From Treponema sp. Marseille-Q3903 (GTDB lineage: Bacteria > Spirochaetota > Spirochaetia > Treponematales > Treponemataceae), in contig NZ_JACSEU010000001.1 in NCBI RefSeq assembly GCF_014334335.1, forward strand, positions 186,001 through 250,000: DNA of 64,000 bases. The letters are read 5' to 3'. Under the pieces are notes generated by a model, which searched no databases, was not told the origin of the DNA, and saw nothing but the letters and a program-made list of their open reading frames with translations. Each line of letters opens with the position of its first letter. Within the stretch, counting starts at the first letter, position 1. The translations under genes were made by a program, and so were the position numbers. Shown here piece by piece: positions 25,414 to 34,038 of the stretch.

Positions 25414-25562
25414 TTTTTTGTCTCCGACTTTATATTAGCTCTTTTGTGATATGAAAACAAGAAGATTGTTTTTTATAAAATATACGCTGTCAATTGCATA
25501 AAGCATCGTCATGCAACACAGTTCCTCAAAAGTAGAGGAGTTTCTACAATGATTTTCATTAT

Positions 25563-25592
25563 TTGACATTAAAATGTATATTATGGTATAAT
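25563..25592 (+). promoter_or_regulatory. Consensus promoter of the M23 peptidase gene, leaderless type
   Basis: A perfect TTGACA, an 18-nt spacer and a perfect TATAAT. The predicted +1 at 25599 leaves 2 nt before the ATG at 25601. This is the best example in the window of a consensus promoter with no room for a ribosome-binding site. Confidence 0.8.
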
Positions 25593-25600
25593 TTTTCTAT

Positions 25601-26626
25601 ATGTCAAAAACACAAAAAGTGATGAAGAAATACGAGAAACAGTTCGCATCCAATGTAACAAGCGGGTTTGGTTCTTTTATTAGAACGACTGGGAATGTTT
25701 TTGTTCGTATTTTTAAATTTTTTGACAATAAGCTCACAATAATGATTGTTCCTCATTCTCAGAGTAAGGTGATAAACTTTCAAACAAATGTTTTTGCCTT
25801 GTGCTTGGGAACTCTTCTGACTCTCGGAATCTTTGCGTCTTTTTTCTATTACAGCAGACGTTCCCTTTCGGCAAACATGGAGATTTCGGCTTTAACAGAA
25901 CAGAACAGGGAAACTCTTGCAAGCCTCGACCAACTCCGAGATGAAAACACAAACCTTTTTCAAGCTGCCAAAAGATTCCAGACTTCTCTATCGCAAAGTC
26001 TTTCATTGCTCGGAATTGATCAGTCGGACAACAATTCTGTTTCCACAAACTCAAACAGCGACCTTGCCTCTCTATTCTCTTCAACGGAAGTGGCACAGGG
26101 AACTTCACGAGAAGTTGCAGATGTAAAAGAGCTTACAAATTACCTCGAAGATGCTGTAAAACCGATTGAACAGATTGGAAAAATGCTTAAAACTCAGCAA
26201 AATCTCTTTACAGAGATTCCAAGTATTTCCCCTGTAAAAAATCCTAACTATCATATTTCAATGCCTTTTGGTCCTAACATTCACCCGTTGAACGGCAACT
26301 GGTACATCCACAAAGGAATAGACTTTTCTACATGGCGTTCTGGAGACGCTGTTTTAGCGACGGCGTCAGGACAAGTTGTCACAGTCGGATTTGACAACAG
26401 TTTCGGTAATCAGATTGTTATAAAACACAGTCACGGTATGTACACTCGTTATGCTCACTTAAACTCGATGCGCGTAAAAAAAGGACAAATAGTTGCTCAA
26501 GGCGAAGTGATTGGAACAATTGGTAACACAGGTGTTTCAACCGGACCTCACCTTCACTATGAAGTTCACATCGGTTCTGACGTAGTTGATCCGCAAAAAT
26601 ACATCAACATCAACTTTGCAAAATAA
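25601..26626 (+). CDS. Membrane-anchored M23-family peptidoglycan endopeptidase
   Basis: A 341-residue protein with one membrane segment at about residues 68-90, a coiled-coil-like stretch after it (ISALTEQNRETLASLDQLRDEN) and a C-terminal LytM/M23 domain. The zinc ligands are in HKGIDFS (H and D of HxxxD) and HLHYEVH (the HxH), and YARHGMYTRYAHL-type residues (SHGMYTRYAHLN) complete the site. Such proteins cleave peptide cross-links in peptidoglycan. The bactofilin directly downstream makes a cell-shape function likely, as in other helical bacteria where an M23 protein and a bactofilin act together. Confidence 0.92.
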   Translation: MSKTQKVMKKYEKQFASNVTSGFGSFIRTTGNVFVRIFKFFDNKLTIMIVPHSQSKVINFQTNVFALCLGTLLTLGIFASFFYYSRRSLSANMEISALTEQNRETLASLDQLRDENTNLFQAAKRFQTSLSQSLSLLGIDQSDNNSVSTNSNSDLASLFSSTEVAQGTSREVADVKELTNYLEDAVKPIEQIGKMLKTQQNLFTEIPSISPVKNPNYHISMPFGPNIHPLNGNWYIHKGIDFSTWRSGDAVLATASGQVVTVGFDNSFGNQIVIKHSHGMYTRYAHLNSMRVKKGQIVAQGEVIGTIGNTGVSTGPHLHYEVHIGSDVVDPQKYININFAK

Positions 26627-26655
26627 GTTTGCCCACGGGATTATAAAATAAAATT

Positions 26656-27066
26656 ATGGCTTTACGAATTGACGATATTTCCATCAACACGCTAATCGGA
26701 AACGGTTCTGCAATTTCCGGAGATATAAAAGTAAACGGATTTGTCCGTATAGACGGAGATATTGACGGAAATCTTGAAACAGACGGAAATGTAATTGTTG
26801 GCGAAAAAGCACGGATACGCGGAAACGTAAAGGCAAAATCGATAATTGTAGGTGGAATCATCATCGGGGATTTAAACGCTGTTGAAAGTGTAAAACTCCT
26901 ATCTGAATCGGCTGTAATCGGGGATATTCTTTCTCATAAAGTTCAAATTGACGACAAGTCCATATTTCATGGGCACTGCATTTCTATTAAAAATGAAGAT
27001 TCATACAACAAAACCTCTGAAGAATATTTACAGTCAAAAGCGATAAAAGCAAAGGTCTCTTTTTAA
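26656..27066 (+). CDS. Bactofilin (DUF583) cytoskeletal protein
   Basis: A 136-residue protein made of the right-handed beta-helix typical of bactofilins. Repeating hydrophobic/Gly strands are seen in ISGDIKVNGFVRIDGDIDGNLETDGNVIVGEKARIRGNVKAK and IIGDLNAVESVKLLSESAVIGDI. It polymerises without nucleotide in known members and positions cell-wall enzymes. It lies 29 bp after the M23 peptidase gene. The -10-like element TATAAA/TAAAAT upstream of the ATG suggests an additional leaderless promoter. Confidence 0.92.
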   Translation: MALRIDDISINTLIGNGSAISGDIKVNGFVRIDGDIDGNLETDGNVIVGEKARIRGNVKAKSIIVGGIIIGDLNAVESVKLLSESAVIGDILSHKVQIDDKSIFHGHCISIKNEDSYNKTSEEYLQSKAIKAKVSF

Positions 27067-27653
27067 TGGCAGAAATCGATCCTTTAAGTACAAATTATTA
27101 TTACACAGGCGTTCAAAATGCTGCAAATGAAAAGATAAAAAACAACAAAGCAAAGGAAGAAGTTTCTAAAACCCGTCGTTCAAAATTTTCCGATTTATTA
27201 AAGGCAGAAAACGAAGCAAGCTCAGATTTTAAAGCAAACTCGCTTCCCTCGGAAATCGCCGAGTTATCTTTAGACGATGCTGTTGTCTATTTAAAAGATG
27301 CCGTAGACAATGCGGGAAATGCGCTTGCAGAAAACGTTACTCGAGAAAATATCGACAATTTTAAAAATAAAGTTCGTCAATTCATCACTTTTGTTGTAGA
27401 AAACAATTTTGAAGTAAATGCAAAGAGAAAAATGAGAAACGGAAAAGTGCTGATGGAACCTTCGCGAACTAATTTTTTTTCTAACTACGCTCTTCCGCCT
27501 CATCAATCAACTCCAAAAGTAAAAATCGAAATATTAAATGAAAAATTAGACGAGTTGACGAGAGAAACTCTTTCCACACAAGCAAACAATATGAAAATCC
27601 TTGCGCAGATAGATGAAATAAAAGGGCTTATTGTAGACTTGATAAGTTCATAA
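27066..27653 (+). CDS. YaaR-like (DUF327) protein
   Basis: A 195-residue hydrophilic, helical protein. NFKNKVRQFITFVVENNFEVNAKRKMRNGK and the C-terminal ILAQIDEIKGLIVDLI are the DUF327/YaaR pattern. The gene overlaps the bactofilin stop codon by one base (TAATG) and the PSP1 gene follows at once, which mirrors the yaaR-yaaT neighbourhood of Firmicutes and supports the call. The function of YaaR is not established. Confidence 0.72.
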   Translation: MAEIDPLSTNYYYTGVQNAANEKIKNNKAKEEVSKTRRSKFSDLLKAENEASSDFKANSLPSEIAELSLDDAVVYLKDAVDNAGNALAENVTRENIDNFKNKVRQFITFVVENNFEVNAKRKMRNGKVLMEPSRTNFFSNYALPPHQSTPKVKIEILNEKLDELTRETLSTQANNMKILAQIDEIKGLIVDLISS

Positions 27654-27668
27654 AACGTGAGGTATAAT
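27639..27668 (+). promoter_or_regulatory. Promoter of the PSP1-domain gene, leaderless type
   Basis: TTGATA, 18-nt spacer, perfect TATAAT. The -35 lies in the 3' end of the yaaR-like gene. Predicted +1 is 27675, three bases before the ATG at 27678. Confidence 0.65.
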
Positions 27669-27677
27669 AAAAAACGT

Positions 27678-28601
27678 ATGAGTGATATTTTTGAATCAGA
27701 CATCGAAAGCGAAAATGATAATTTATCAACTCTAGAAGACAGTGACATTAATGTTGCAGAATCTGAAAACATAGTATTTGATTATCCGCTTTATCATATA
27801 AAATTAGATTATTCCTGTGAAACAGTTTATGCAAAGACTCCCGACAACAAAATAAAACTTTCCGCAGGTGATTATGTTATACTTCCGACTCGCTATGGGA
27901 AAGACATGGCTCGCGTTCTCGGCATTTCTAAAAAACCTATTGGAATAAAGCAATCAGATATTGTGACAATCGATCGAAAGGCAACCGATAGCGATTTAAA
28001 AAAACGGCAAGAGCTTATAAAAAAAGAAAAAGAAGCTTTCCCGATTTTTAAAGGAAAAGTCGCTTACTTAAAGCTCGATATGAAACTCATCGAAGTTCAC
28101 TTTTTATTTGACGAGCCAAAAGCACTGTTTTTCTTCAGTTCAGATAACCGCGTAGACTTTCGAGAGCTTGTAAAAGACCTCGTTTCAGTATTTAAAATGC
28201 GCATTGAACTGCGCCAAATTGGAGTTCGAGACGAAGCTCGAATAACGGGAGGGCTAGGTGTTTGTGGACGGTCTTTTTGCTGCCATTGCGTTTCTGATAA
28301 ACTCCGTCCGGTCTCTATAAAAATGGCAAAAGACCAGAACCTTTCTCTTAATTCAATGAAGATATCCGGTCAGTGCGGAAGACTTTTATGCTGTCTTTCT
28401 TACGAATATGACTGGTACAATGAAGCTCGCAAAAAGCTACCGAGTGAAGGAATCAAATTGTTTTACGATGGGACTGATTTTAGAATTACTGAAGTCAACC
28501 CTCTGACTTGCATGGTAAAAATGACAGGAGACGATGGGCGCCTGCTCGAAGTCAACGCTAGCCGATTTTATAAAGAAAACAATCGCTGGAAAATCAATTA
28601 A
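27678..28601 (+). CDS. PSP1-domain protein, RicT/YaaT-like
   Basis: A 307-residue protein whose core is the PSP1 C-terminal domain: MRIELRQIGVRDEARITGGLG, CGRSFCCHC and SGQCGRLLCCLSYEYDWY. The Cys motifs match the Fe-S binding residues of Bacillus YaaT/RicT, part of the RicAFT complex affecting RNA processing and development. I start at the ATG at 27678, because the upstream frame would begin with GTG inside the -10 box. The N-terminal 30 residues are acidic. Pairing with a YaaR-like gene is conserved across phyla. Confidence 0.9.
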   Translation: MSDIFESDIESENDNLSTLEDSDINVAESENIVFDYPLYHIKLDYSCETVYAKTPDNKIKLSAGDYVILPTRYGKDMARVLGISKKPIGIKQSDIVTIDRKATDSDLKKRQELIKKEKEAFPIFKGKVAYLKLDMKLIEVHFLFDEPKALFFFSSDNRVDFRELVKDLVSVFKMRIELRQIGVRDEARITGGLGVCGRSFCCHCVSDKLRPVSIKMAKDQNLSLNSMKISGQCGRLLCCLSYEYDWYNEARKKLPSEGIKLFYDGTDFRITEVNPLTCMVKMTGDDGRLLEVNASRFYKENNRWKIN

Positions 28602-28627
28602 TATCCGGTTTTCCATCAGTTTTAAGC

Positions 28628-28659
28628 CTCAGTTATCGAACTACACTCAGTTAGCGAAC
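28628..28659 (+). repeat. Direct repeat upstream of proS
   Basis: CTCAGTTATCGAAC (28628-28641) and CTCAGTTAGCGAAC (28646-28659) are 14-mers with one mismatch and an 18-nt period. They end just before the predicted -35 of proS, so they may be paired regulator sites. No regulator can be named. Confidence 0.55.
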
Positions 28660-28662
28660 AAA

Positions 28663-28691
28663 TAGACTACTTTCATAAAATTCAGTAAAAT
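28663..28691 (+). promoter_or_regulatory. Promoter of proS, leaderless type
   Basis: TAGACT, 17-nt spacer, TAAAAT. The predicted +1 at 28698 is two bases before the proS ATG at 28700. Confidence 0.55.
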
Positions 28692-28699
28692 AATTTTGT

Positions 28700-30511
28700 A
28701 TGAAAGCTACAAAAACTTTAATTTCTACCCTGCGTGAAGCTCCAAACGACGCAGTTATCGCAAGCCATCAGCTGATGATGCGCTCCGGCCTTATAAGAAA
28801 ACTTGGAAACGGACTTTATGCATATATGCCGCTCGGCTACCGTTCTTTCATGAAAGTTCAAAAAATCATAAGAGAAGAATTAGACAACGCTGGGCTTCTT
28901 GAAATAAAACCAACTGTGATTCAGCCAGGAGATTTGTGGCGCGAGTCTGGACGCTGGGATAAAATGTCTGGCGAAATGTTGACAGCGCAAAACCGTCAGG
29001 GACAAGATATGGTCGTTTCTCCAACTGCGGAGGAAGCTTTTACTGCGCTTGTTCGAGACGGACTTTCTTCATATAAGCAATTACCTTTCACTCTTTATCA
29101 GATAAATACAAAGTATCGCGATGAAATTCGTCCTCGTTACGGAGTAATGCGAGGTCGCGAATTTACGATGATGGACGCTTACTCGTTCGACAAAGACCAA
29201 GAAGATTTGAATGCATCTTATGACAATGTTGCTGCCGCTTATCATCGTATTTTTAAAAGAATGGGACTTTCTACAATTTCTGTAAAAGCAGATACTGGTT
29301 CTATGGGCGGTTCCGGCTCCGAAGAATTTATGGTCGAAAGCCCTGTCGGAGATGATACTCTTCTTCTTTGTCCAAAATGCAGTTACGCAGCAAACGTCGA
29401 AAAGGCAGCGTGCCAAACGGAGATTCCTCTCAACAGCGAAGGAAAGCCGCAGGTAAAAACAGACCTCCCTATTGAGGAAATCGCCACTCCAAATGTTTTC
29501 AGCATTGAAGATATGGAAAAATTCTTCGGTGAAAAATCGACAACATTCCTCAAAGCACTTGTTTACAAAGTTTACAACTGCGCCTTAGACCTTTCAAAAA
29601 ATGAGTTTTATAAAAATACAAAAACTGTTACAGAAGGCGGCATCTCGTACATTCCTGAAACATTCTTCTGCGTGCTTATCCGCGGAGACCTTGATGTAAA
29701 CGAAACAAAGCTTGCGGCAGAGCTCAAATCGAGCGAGGCTGAGCTTGCAAACGATGAAGATGTTTTAAAATATTCGGGAGTTCCACACGGATTTGTTGGT
29801 CCGGTTGGAATTAAAATCCCAGTGATTGCAGATAAGTCAACTGTAGATATGCACGATTGTATTGCAGGTGCCGGTAAAACCGGATTCCACCTAAAACACG
29901 TTGAACCAGGCAGAGACTTCACTCCTTTTATGACGGCAGATGTCCGCACTTGTAAAGAGGGAGACAAATGCCCTGATTGCGGCGGAACATTCTACATGAA
30001 AAAAGGCAATGAGCTTGGTCACATCTTTAAGCTTGGCACAAAATATACAAAATCTATGAACGTAACTTACCTCGACGTAAGCGGAAAACCTGTCACGCCT
30101 CTCATGGGCTGTTACGGAATTGGAGTTGACAGAACTCTTGCGTCTATCATTGAAGGACACAACGATGATAAAGGTATTGTTTGGCCTATGACTGTGGCGC
30201 CTTATCATGTTGCCGTCATACCGATTCAGTACAAAGATAAAATGAAAGAGGTCGCAGACAAAATATATTCCGAGTTGAACGCAGAAGGAATCGACGTGAT
30301 TCTTGATGACAGAAATGAACGGCCTGGAGTAAAATTTACAGACTCTGAACTCATCGGTTACCCTGTACGCATAGTTGTAGGAGATAAAAATCTTCCGAAC
30401 GTAGAAGTAAAAATGCGCAATAAGGACGAAGCAAATCTCATTCCTTTTGAAGAAGCCTCTGCAAAAGTTGCCGAATATGTTCGTGAAGAACTTAAAAAAC
30501 TCAATAAATAA
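28700..30511 (+). CDS. proS: Prolyl-tRNA synthetase, long form with editing domain
   Basis: A 603-residue class II synthetase of the bacterial long form. Motifs: SHQLMMRSGLIRKLGNGLYAYMPLGYR, VVSPTAEEAFT, QINTKYRDEIRPRYGVMRGREFTMMDAYSF and GCYGIGVDRTLASIIE. The insertion between about residues 230 and 400 is the INS domain that deacylates Ala-tRNA-Pro. The anticodon-binding domain follows (VILDDRNERPGVKFTDSELIGYPVRIVVG). It lacks a Shine-Dalgarno sequence and lies 2 nt behind a predicted transcription start. Confidence 0.97.
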   Translation: MKATKTLISTLREAPNDAVIASHQLMMRSGLIRKLGNGLYAYMPLGYRSFMKVQKIIREELDNAGLLEIKPTVIQPGDLWRESGRWDKMSGEMLTAQNRQGQDMVVSPTAEEAFTALVRDGLSSYKQLPFTLYQINTKYRDEIRPRYGVMRGREFTMMDAYSFDKDQEDLNASYDNVAAAYHRIFKRMGLSTISVKADTGSMGGSGSEEFMVESPVGDDTLLLCPKCSYAANVEKAACQTEIPLNSEGKPQVKTDLPIEEIATPNVFSIEDMEKFFGEKSTTFLKALVYKVYNCALDLSKNEFYKNTKTVTEGGISYIPETFFCVLIRGDLDVNETKLAAELKSSEAELANDEDVLKYSGVPHGFVGPVGIKIPVIADKSTVDMHDCIAGAGKTGFHLKHVEPGRDFTPFMTADVRTCKEGDKCPDCGGTFYMKKGNELGHIFKLGTKYTKSMNVTYLDVSGKPVTPLMGCYGIGVDRTLASIIEGHNDDKGIVWPMTVAPYHVAVIPIQYKDKMKEVADKIYSELNAEGIDVILDDRNERPGVKFTDSELIGYPVRIVVGDKNLPNVEVKMRNKDEANLIPFEEASAKVAEYVREELKKLNK

Positions 30512-30531
30512 TTTTACTTATGGGATTTCAG

Positions 30532-31581
30532 ATGAAAAAATTTATTACTTTTATAATCACTGCAATTTTCCCTTTTATGATTTTTGCAATACCAGGAACT
30601 GTTCAATACATTCCCGACATATCCGGTGAATATGTTTATTACTGCGACAGAACTTTTAAACGAGAAAGCTACATCGGAATCATCACTTACGATGAATCGA
30701 CTTACCAAATAAGGTATTTTGCACCGGTTGATAAAGAAAATCAACTTCCAGAAAAACAAGTCGCATTGCTTATCACTATAGACCCTGAAGCCAACTTTTG
30801 GAAGATGACAGGTGAAAAAATCGTTTACTCTGTTTTACCGGATTCAGATGACGCAGACATAATAAATTATCTTCACGACATACTCTATGAATTTTCTGCG
30901 CGCAGAATAAAGGAACAGGCTGTCGAATCGTTTAGTGTTGAATCAACTCAAGATTTTGCACAGTTCGGCGGAAACGTTAAAATCACATTTGATGCAACAA
31001 TTCCCATATTCAATATAAGGACAATTCAAAGCCAATCCGGCGAAAAAGTTTTTGAGTGTTTGACAACAGGTAAACTCAAAGCGACAGACGATACTAGTTT
31101 TGACAACTTTAAAGGGTTTCCCCCTATAAATGACAAAGTAAAATACAAAAATATCAAAAAGCAAAAAGAAAATAAAATTACTTTTGAAGGGCACTCTTTG
31201 ATACTCGATGAAAGTTGGGAACAAAAACTGGACAATTTTTGGACATTTGAAAACGAATCTATCATCGTATTCTCTGTGATTCCGCAAGTCAATAAGGATA
31301 AAAATAAAGATGCTCTGTATATTATCCGCAAAATTTTGACAAACGAGAACAAAGTTTATCCAAATCGAGCAGATGCAGTATTTGAATACGACGATGATAA
31401 AAATCACTATAAAATTGCAATATGGAATTTTTTAAGTGAAAACAACGACTATGTCCGCAATGTCATGGTTTTGACTAAAAACGCAAAAGACGGATTTGAT
31501 TTTTTTACAATGGCAACGTATAAAAATGCATATCTAAAACACAAATCCTATTTTGATAAAATCGAAAAATCGTATAAATAA
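30532..31581 (+). CDS. Exported protein of unknown function
   Basis: A 349-residue protein with a signal peptide (MKKFITFIITAIFPFMIFAI). I choose the ATG at 30532 because a GGGA-like ribosome-binding site lies about 8 nt upstream. An ATG four codons earlier is possible. The mature part is rich in aromatic and charged residues (YYCDRTFKRESYIGIITYDESTY, FTMATYKNAYLKHKSYFDK) with no motif I recognise. No Cys follows the signal, so it is periplasmic or secreted rather than a lipoprotein. It follows proS by 20 bp and ends flush against the convergent GerMN gene. Confidence 0.7.
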   Translation: MKKFITFIITAIFPFMIFAIPGTVQYIPDISGEYVYYCDRTFKRESYIGIITYDESTYQIRYFAPVDKENQLPEKQVALLITIDPEANFWKMTGEKIVYSVLPDSDDADIINYLHDILYEFSARRIKEQAVESFSVESTQDFAQFGGNVKITFDATIPIFNIRTIQSQSGEKVFECLTTGKLKATDDTSFDNFKGFPPINDKVKYKNIKKQKENKITFEGHSLILDESWEQKLDNFWTFENESIIVFSVIPQVNKDKNKDALYIIRKILTNENKVYPNRADAVFEYDDDKNHYKIAIWNFLSENNDYVRNVMVLTKNAKDGFDFFTMATYKNAYLKHKSYFDKIEKSYK

Positions 31582-32451
31582 TTAAAACTGGCTTCTCGAA
31601 AGTGGGGAGCCTATCCAAACACCTTCGCTTCCGAGATATTCAAGTTTTTTTCCTTCTATCAAAAACTGAACGGAATTCACAGTCGAGAAAGATGTCGCAG
31701 TGAAGACTATCTGTTCAAGCTGATGGTTGTACCCTTCTGCACCGTCTGTGTTTATTTCAAACGCTTCATTAAAATTAAGATATGCGATGCCGTCGCTGAC
31801 TCTGGCACTCAATAGCTTTGCCCCACGAGGTATCAATGTCATGCAGTTTTTTTCCGCAGATAAAGTTGTGTCTGGGCCTTGTAAAAGTAGATTGATTGCG
31901 TTTGTTAACGGTGAGTCGCTTTTTTTAACAGAGCGCTTTACTATCTGCCGTGTTATAAGTCCGTCTCCGGTAATAATGATAAAACAAAGTTGTACTTCTG
32001 ATGTTGCAATTTTTTTAGTCTCGACTTTTTTTTCATCTTTTTTTTCTGTGTTTTTTCCGGGTTTATTTTCTTCGTTCTTTTCTGTCGTTTTTTGTTGTGT
32101 TTCACTTTTATCGGATTTATTTTTTTCTTGCTCAGATTGATTATCTTCGCCTTTTAAATCGTTGATTGAGACAGGAGCTGTTTGTTCTTGATTTTCTTCT
32201 TGAATTTGGATAGTAACATCTTCTTTTAAAGGAATTGCATCTGGTTTTTTGCTTTCAGCATGTTCGTGGTTTTCAACAAATGTCGGAGTTGAACCAAAGA
32301 GCTTATCAAAGAATTTTGTTTCTTTGAGATTTGTAAAAATTTGATCTTTATTTACAATAAATATAATAAAAATTATAAGCAGCCCAAGTAGAACACAAGC
32401 CGCAGTAAACAATGTATTATTTTTTTTCTTAGAATTGTTTCTTTGTGCCAT
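31582..32451 (-). CDS. GerMN-domain protein with N-terminal membrane anchor
   Basis: A 289-residue protein: one membrane segment at about residues 13-33, a Glu/Lys/Gln-rich linker (about 60-150) and a C-terminal GerMN domain (VQLCFIIITGDGLITRQIVKRSV, AINLLLQGP, LIPRGAKLLSARVSDGIAYLNFNEAF, QIVFTATSFSTVNSVQFLIEGK). GerMN domains occur in spore germination proteins and in non-sporulating bacteria in cell-wall-associated proteins. The last is the likely context here. No ribosome-binding site. TTAACT-17-GATAAT ends 6 nt before the ATG. Confidence 0.85.
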   Translation of the reverse strand: MAQRNNSKKKNNTLFTAACVLLGLLIIFIIFIVNKDQIFTNLKETKFFDKLFGSTPTFVENHEHAESKKPDAIPLKEDVTIQIQEENQEQTAPVSINDLKGEDNQSEQEKNKSDKSETQQKTTEKNEENKPGKNTEKKDEKKVETKKIATSEVQLCFIIITGDGLITRQIVKRSVKKSDSPLTNAINLLLQGPDTTLSAEKNCMTLIPRGAKLLSARVSDGIAYLNFNEAFEINTDGAEGYNHQLEQIVFTATSFSTVNSVQFLIEGKKLEYLGSEGVWIGSPLSRSQF

Positions 32452-32457
32452 ATATCT

Positions 32458-32486
32458 ATTATCGGATTTTTTTTTGCGATAGTTAA
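32458..32486 (-). promoter_or_regulatory. Promoter of the GerMN gene, leaderless type
   Basis: Minus strand TTAACT, 17-nt spacer, GATAAT. The predicted +1 coincides with the A of the ATG at 32451. Confidence 0.5.
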
Positions 32487-32556
32487 TATGTGTTTATCTT
32501 CGGGTTTTGTATTTTTAAACAGGTCTAAACTTTTTATACAAAATCCGAAGTTGTTT

Positions 32557-34029
32557 TTATTTTGCCAGATATTCGTTCATAGCAGCGGCAGCTTTTCGAC
32601 CTTCGCCCATAGCAAGGATAACAGTTGCAGCACCAAGTACAATATCTCCTCCTGCCCAAACTTTTGCATGACTTGTGGTTTGTTTTTCATCTACAGCTAT
32701 GTGCCCTCTGTTATCAGCATTGAGACCCGGTGTTGTAGCAACAAGAAGAGGGTTCGACCCGTTTCCAAGCGCAACAATAACAGCATCACATTTTACATCG
32801 TGTTCGCTACCTTCTATTGCAACAGGGCTGCGTCGACCTGACGCATCAGGTTCTCCAAGTTGATATTTTAAACATCTGATACCACAGACGTGACCATCTT
32901 CTGTTCCAAGAATTTCAACAGGATTTTCAAGGTATCTGAAATTTATTCCTTCTTCTTCGGCATGTGCAATTTCTTCACGGCGAGCCGGCATTTCATCACG
33001 TGTACGGCGGTAAACGACATCAACTTGTTCTGCTCCAAGTCGTAAAGCCATTCTTGCTGCATCCATAGCAACGTTTCCTCCGCCGCAAACAACAACATGT
33101 TTAGCATCGTATATCGGAGTAGCTGCGTGAGCTTTATCGTATCCCCTCATCAAATTTGCGCGCGTAAGATATTCGTTCGCTGAAAAAACGCCAATGTAGT
33201 TTTCGCCTGGAATATTGAAAAACTTTGGAAGCCCTGCTCCTGTTCCGACGAACGCCGCATCAAACCCTTTTTCTGTCAAAAGCTGATCGAGAGTATCTGT
33301 CCTGCCCACGAGGAAGTTTGTTTCAAATTTTACACCAATTTTTTGCAGATTTTCAATCTCTGACTGAACGATTTTTTTTGGAAGTCGAAATTCTGGAATA
33401 CCGTACATCATAACGCCGCCGCATTTATGAAATGCTTCAAAAACGGTGACATCATGTCCGGCACGTGCGCAGTCGGCTGCAACTGTAAGCCCTGCAGGTC
33501 CGGAACCGACAACTGCAACTTTTTTCCCAGTTTTTGCAGCAACTTCAGGCATTGTAACTTTATTGTTTTCGCGTTCCCAGTCGGCAACGAATCTTTCAAG
33601 ACGTCCGATTGAAACAGCTTTTTCCGGATCTTTCCAAATTTTTCCGACAGTGCATTTTCCCTGACATTGTTTTTCCTGAGGACAGACTCGTCCGCAAACA
33701 GCAGGCAAAAGGCTTGTTTTTTTTATGATATCGATAGATGCTTTAAAATTATTGTTTGCAATCTCACGGATAAAGTTCGGAATATCGATATTGACCGGAC
33801 AGCCATCCATGCAAAATGGTTTGGCACACTGAAGACATCGGTTTGCTTCGATTATTGCTTGCTCTGCACTGAACCCGAGTGCAACTTCATCCATCTGGTG
33901 TGCACGAATTTTAGGGTCGCGTGTCGGCATTTCCATCTGAGGAATTGCATTGCGGTCTTTTGCTGTCAATTGTCCATTTTTAAGTTTTTCTTGTAATTTG
34001 TTGTATTCTTCCGTAACGTTCAATGACAT
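32557..34029 (-). CDS. nfnB: NADH-dependent reduced ferredoxin:NADP+ oxidoreductase subunit B (GltD-like)
   Basis: A 490-residue flavoprotein. The N-terminal Fe-S region has CLQCAKPFCMDGCPVNIDIPNFI and CGRVCPQEKQCQGKCTVG, followed by two dinucleotide-binding folds: VAVVGSGPAGLTVAADCARAGHDVTVFEA (FAD) and VVVCGGGNVAMDAARMALRLG (NADPH). GltD-like subunits also serve glutamate synthase and sulfide dehydrogenase, but the partner encoded directly upstream is NfnA/SudB-like and no gltB is visible. This makes an NfnAB electron-bifurcating transhydrogenase the best call. AGGAG ribosome-binding site, 9 bp after nfnA. Confidence 0.85.
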   Translation of the reverse strand: MSLNVTEEYNKLQEKLKNGQLTAKDRNAIPQMEMPTRDPKIRAHQMDEVALGFSAEQAIIEANRCLQCAKPFCMDGCPVNIDIPNFIREIANNNFKASIDIIKKTSLLPAVCGRVCPQEKQCQGKCTVGKIWKDPEKAVSIGRLERFVADWERENNKVTMPEVAAKTGKKVAVVGSGPAGLTVAADCARAGHDVTVFEAFHKCGGVMMYGIPEFRLPKKIVQSEIENLQKIGVKFETNFLVGRTDTLDQLLTEKGFDAAFVGTGAGLPKFFNIPGENYIGVFSANEYLTRANLMRGYDKAHAATPIYDAKHVVVCGGGNVAMDAARMALRLGAEQVDVVYRRTRDEMPARREEIAHAEEEGINFRYLENPVEILGTEDGHVCGIRCLKYQLGEPDASGRRSPVAIEGSEHDVKCDAVIVALGNGSNPLLVATTPGLNADNRGHIAVDEKQTTSHAKVWAGGDIVLGAATVILAMGEGRKAAAAMNEYLAK

Positions 34030-34038
34030 TGTCTGCTC

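Noticed and set aside
31583-31612. Possible terminator at the convergent stop codons of the exported protein and the GerMN gene
   Set aside because: The plus-strand stem (GGCTTCTC/GGGGAGCC) has G-U pairs but no T-run. On the minus strand the T-run exists but two C-A mismatches break the stem.
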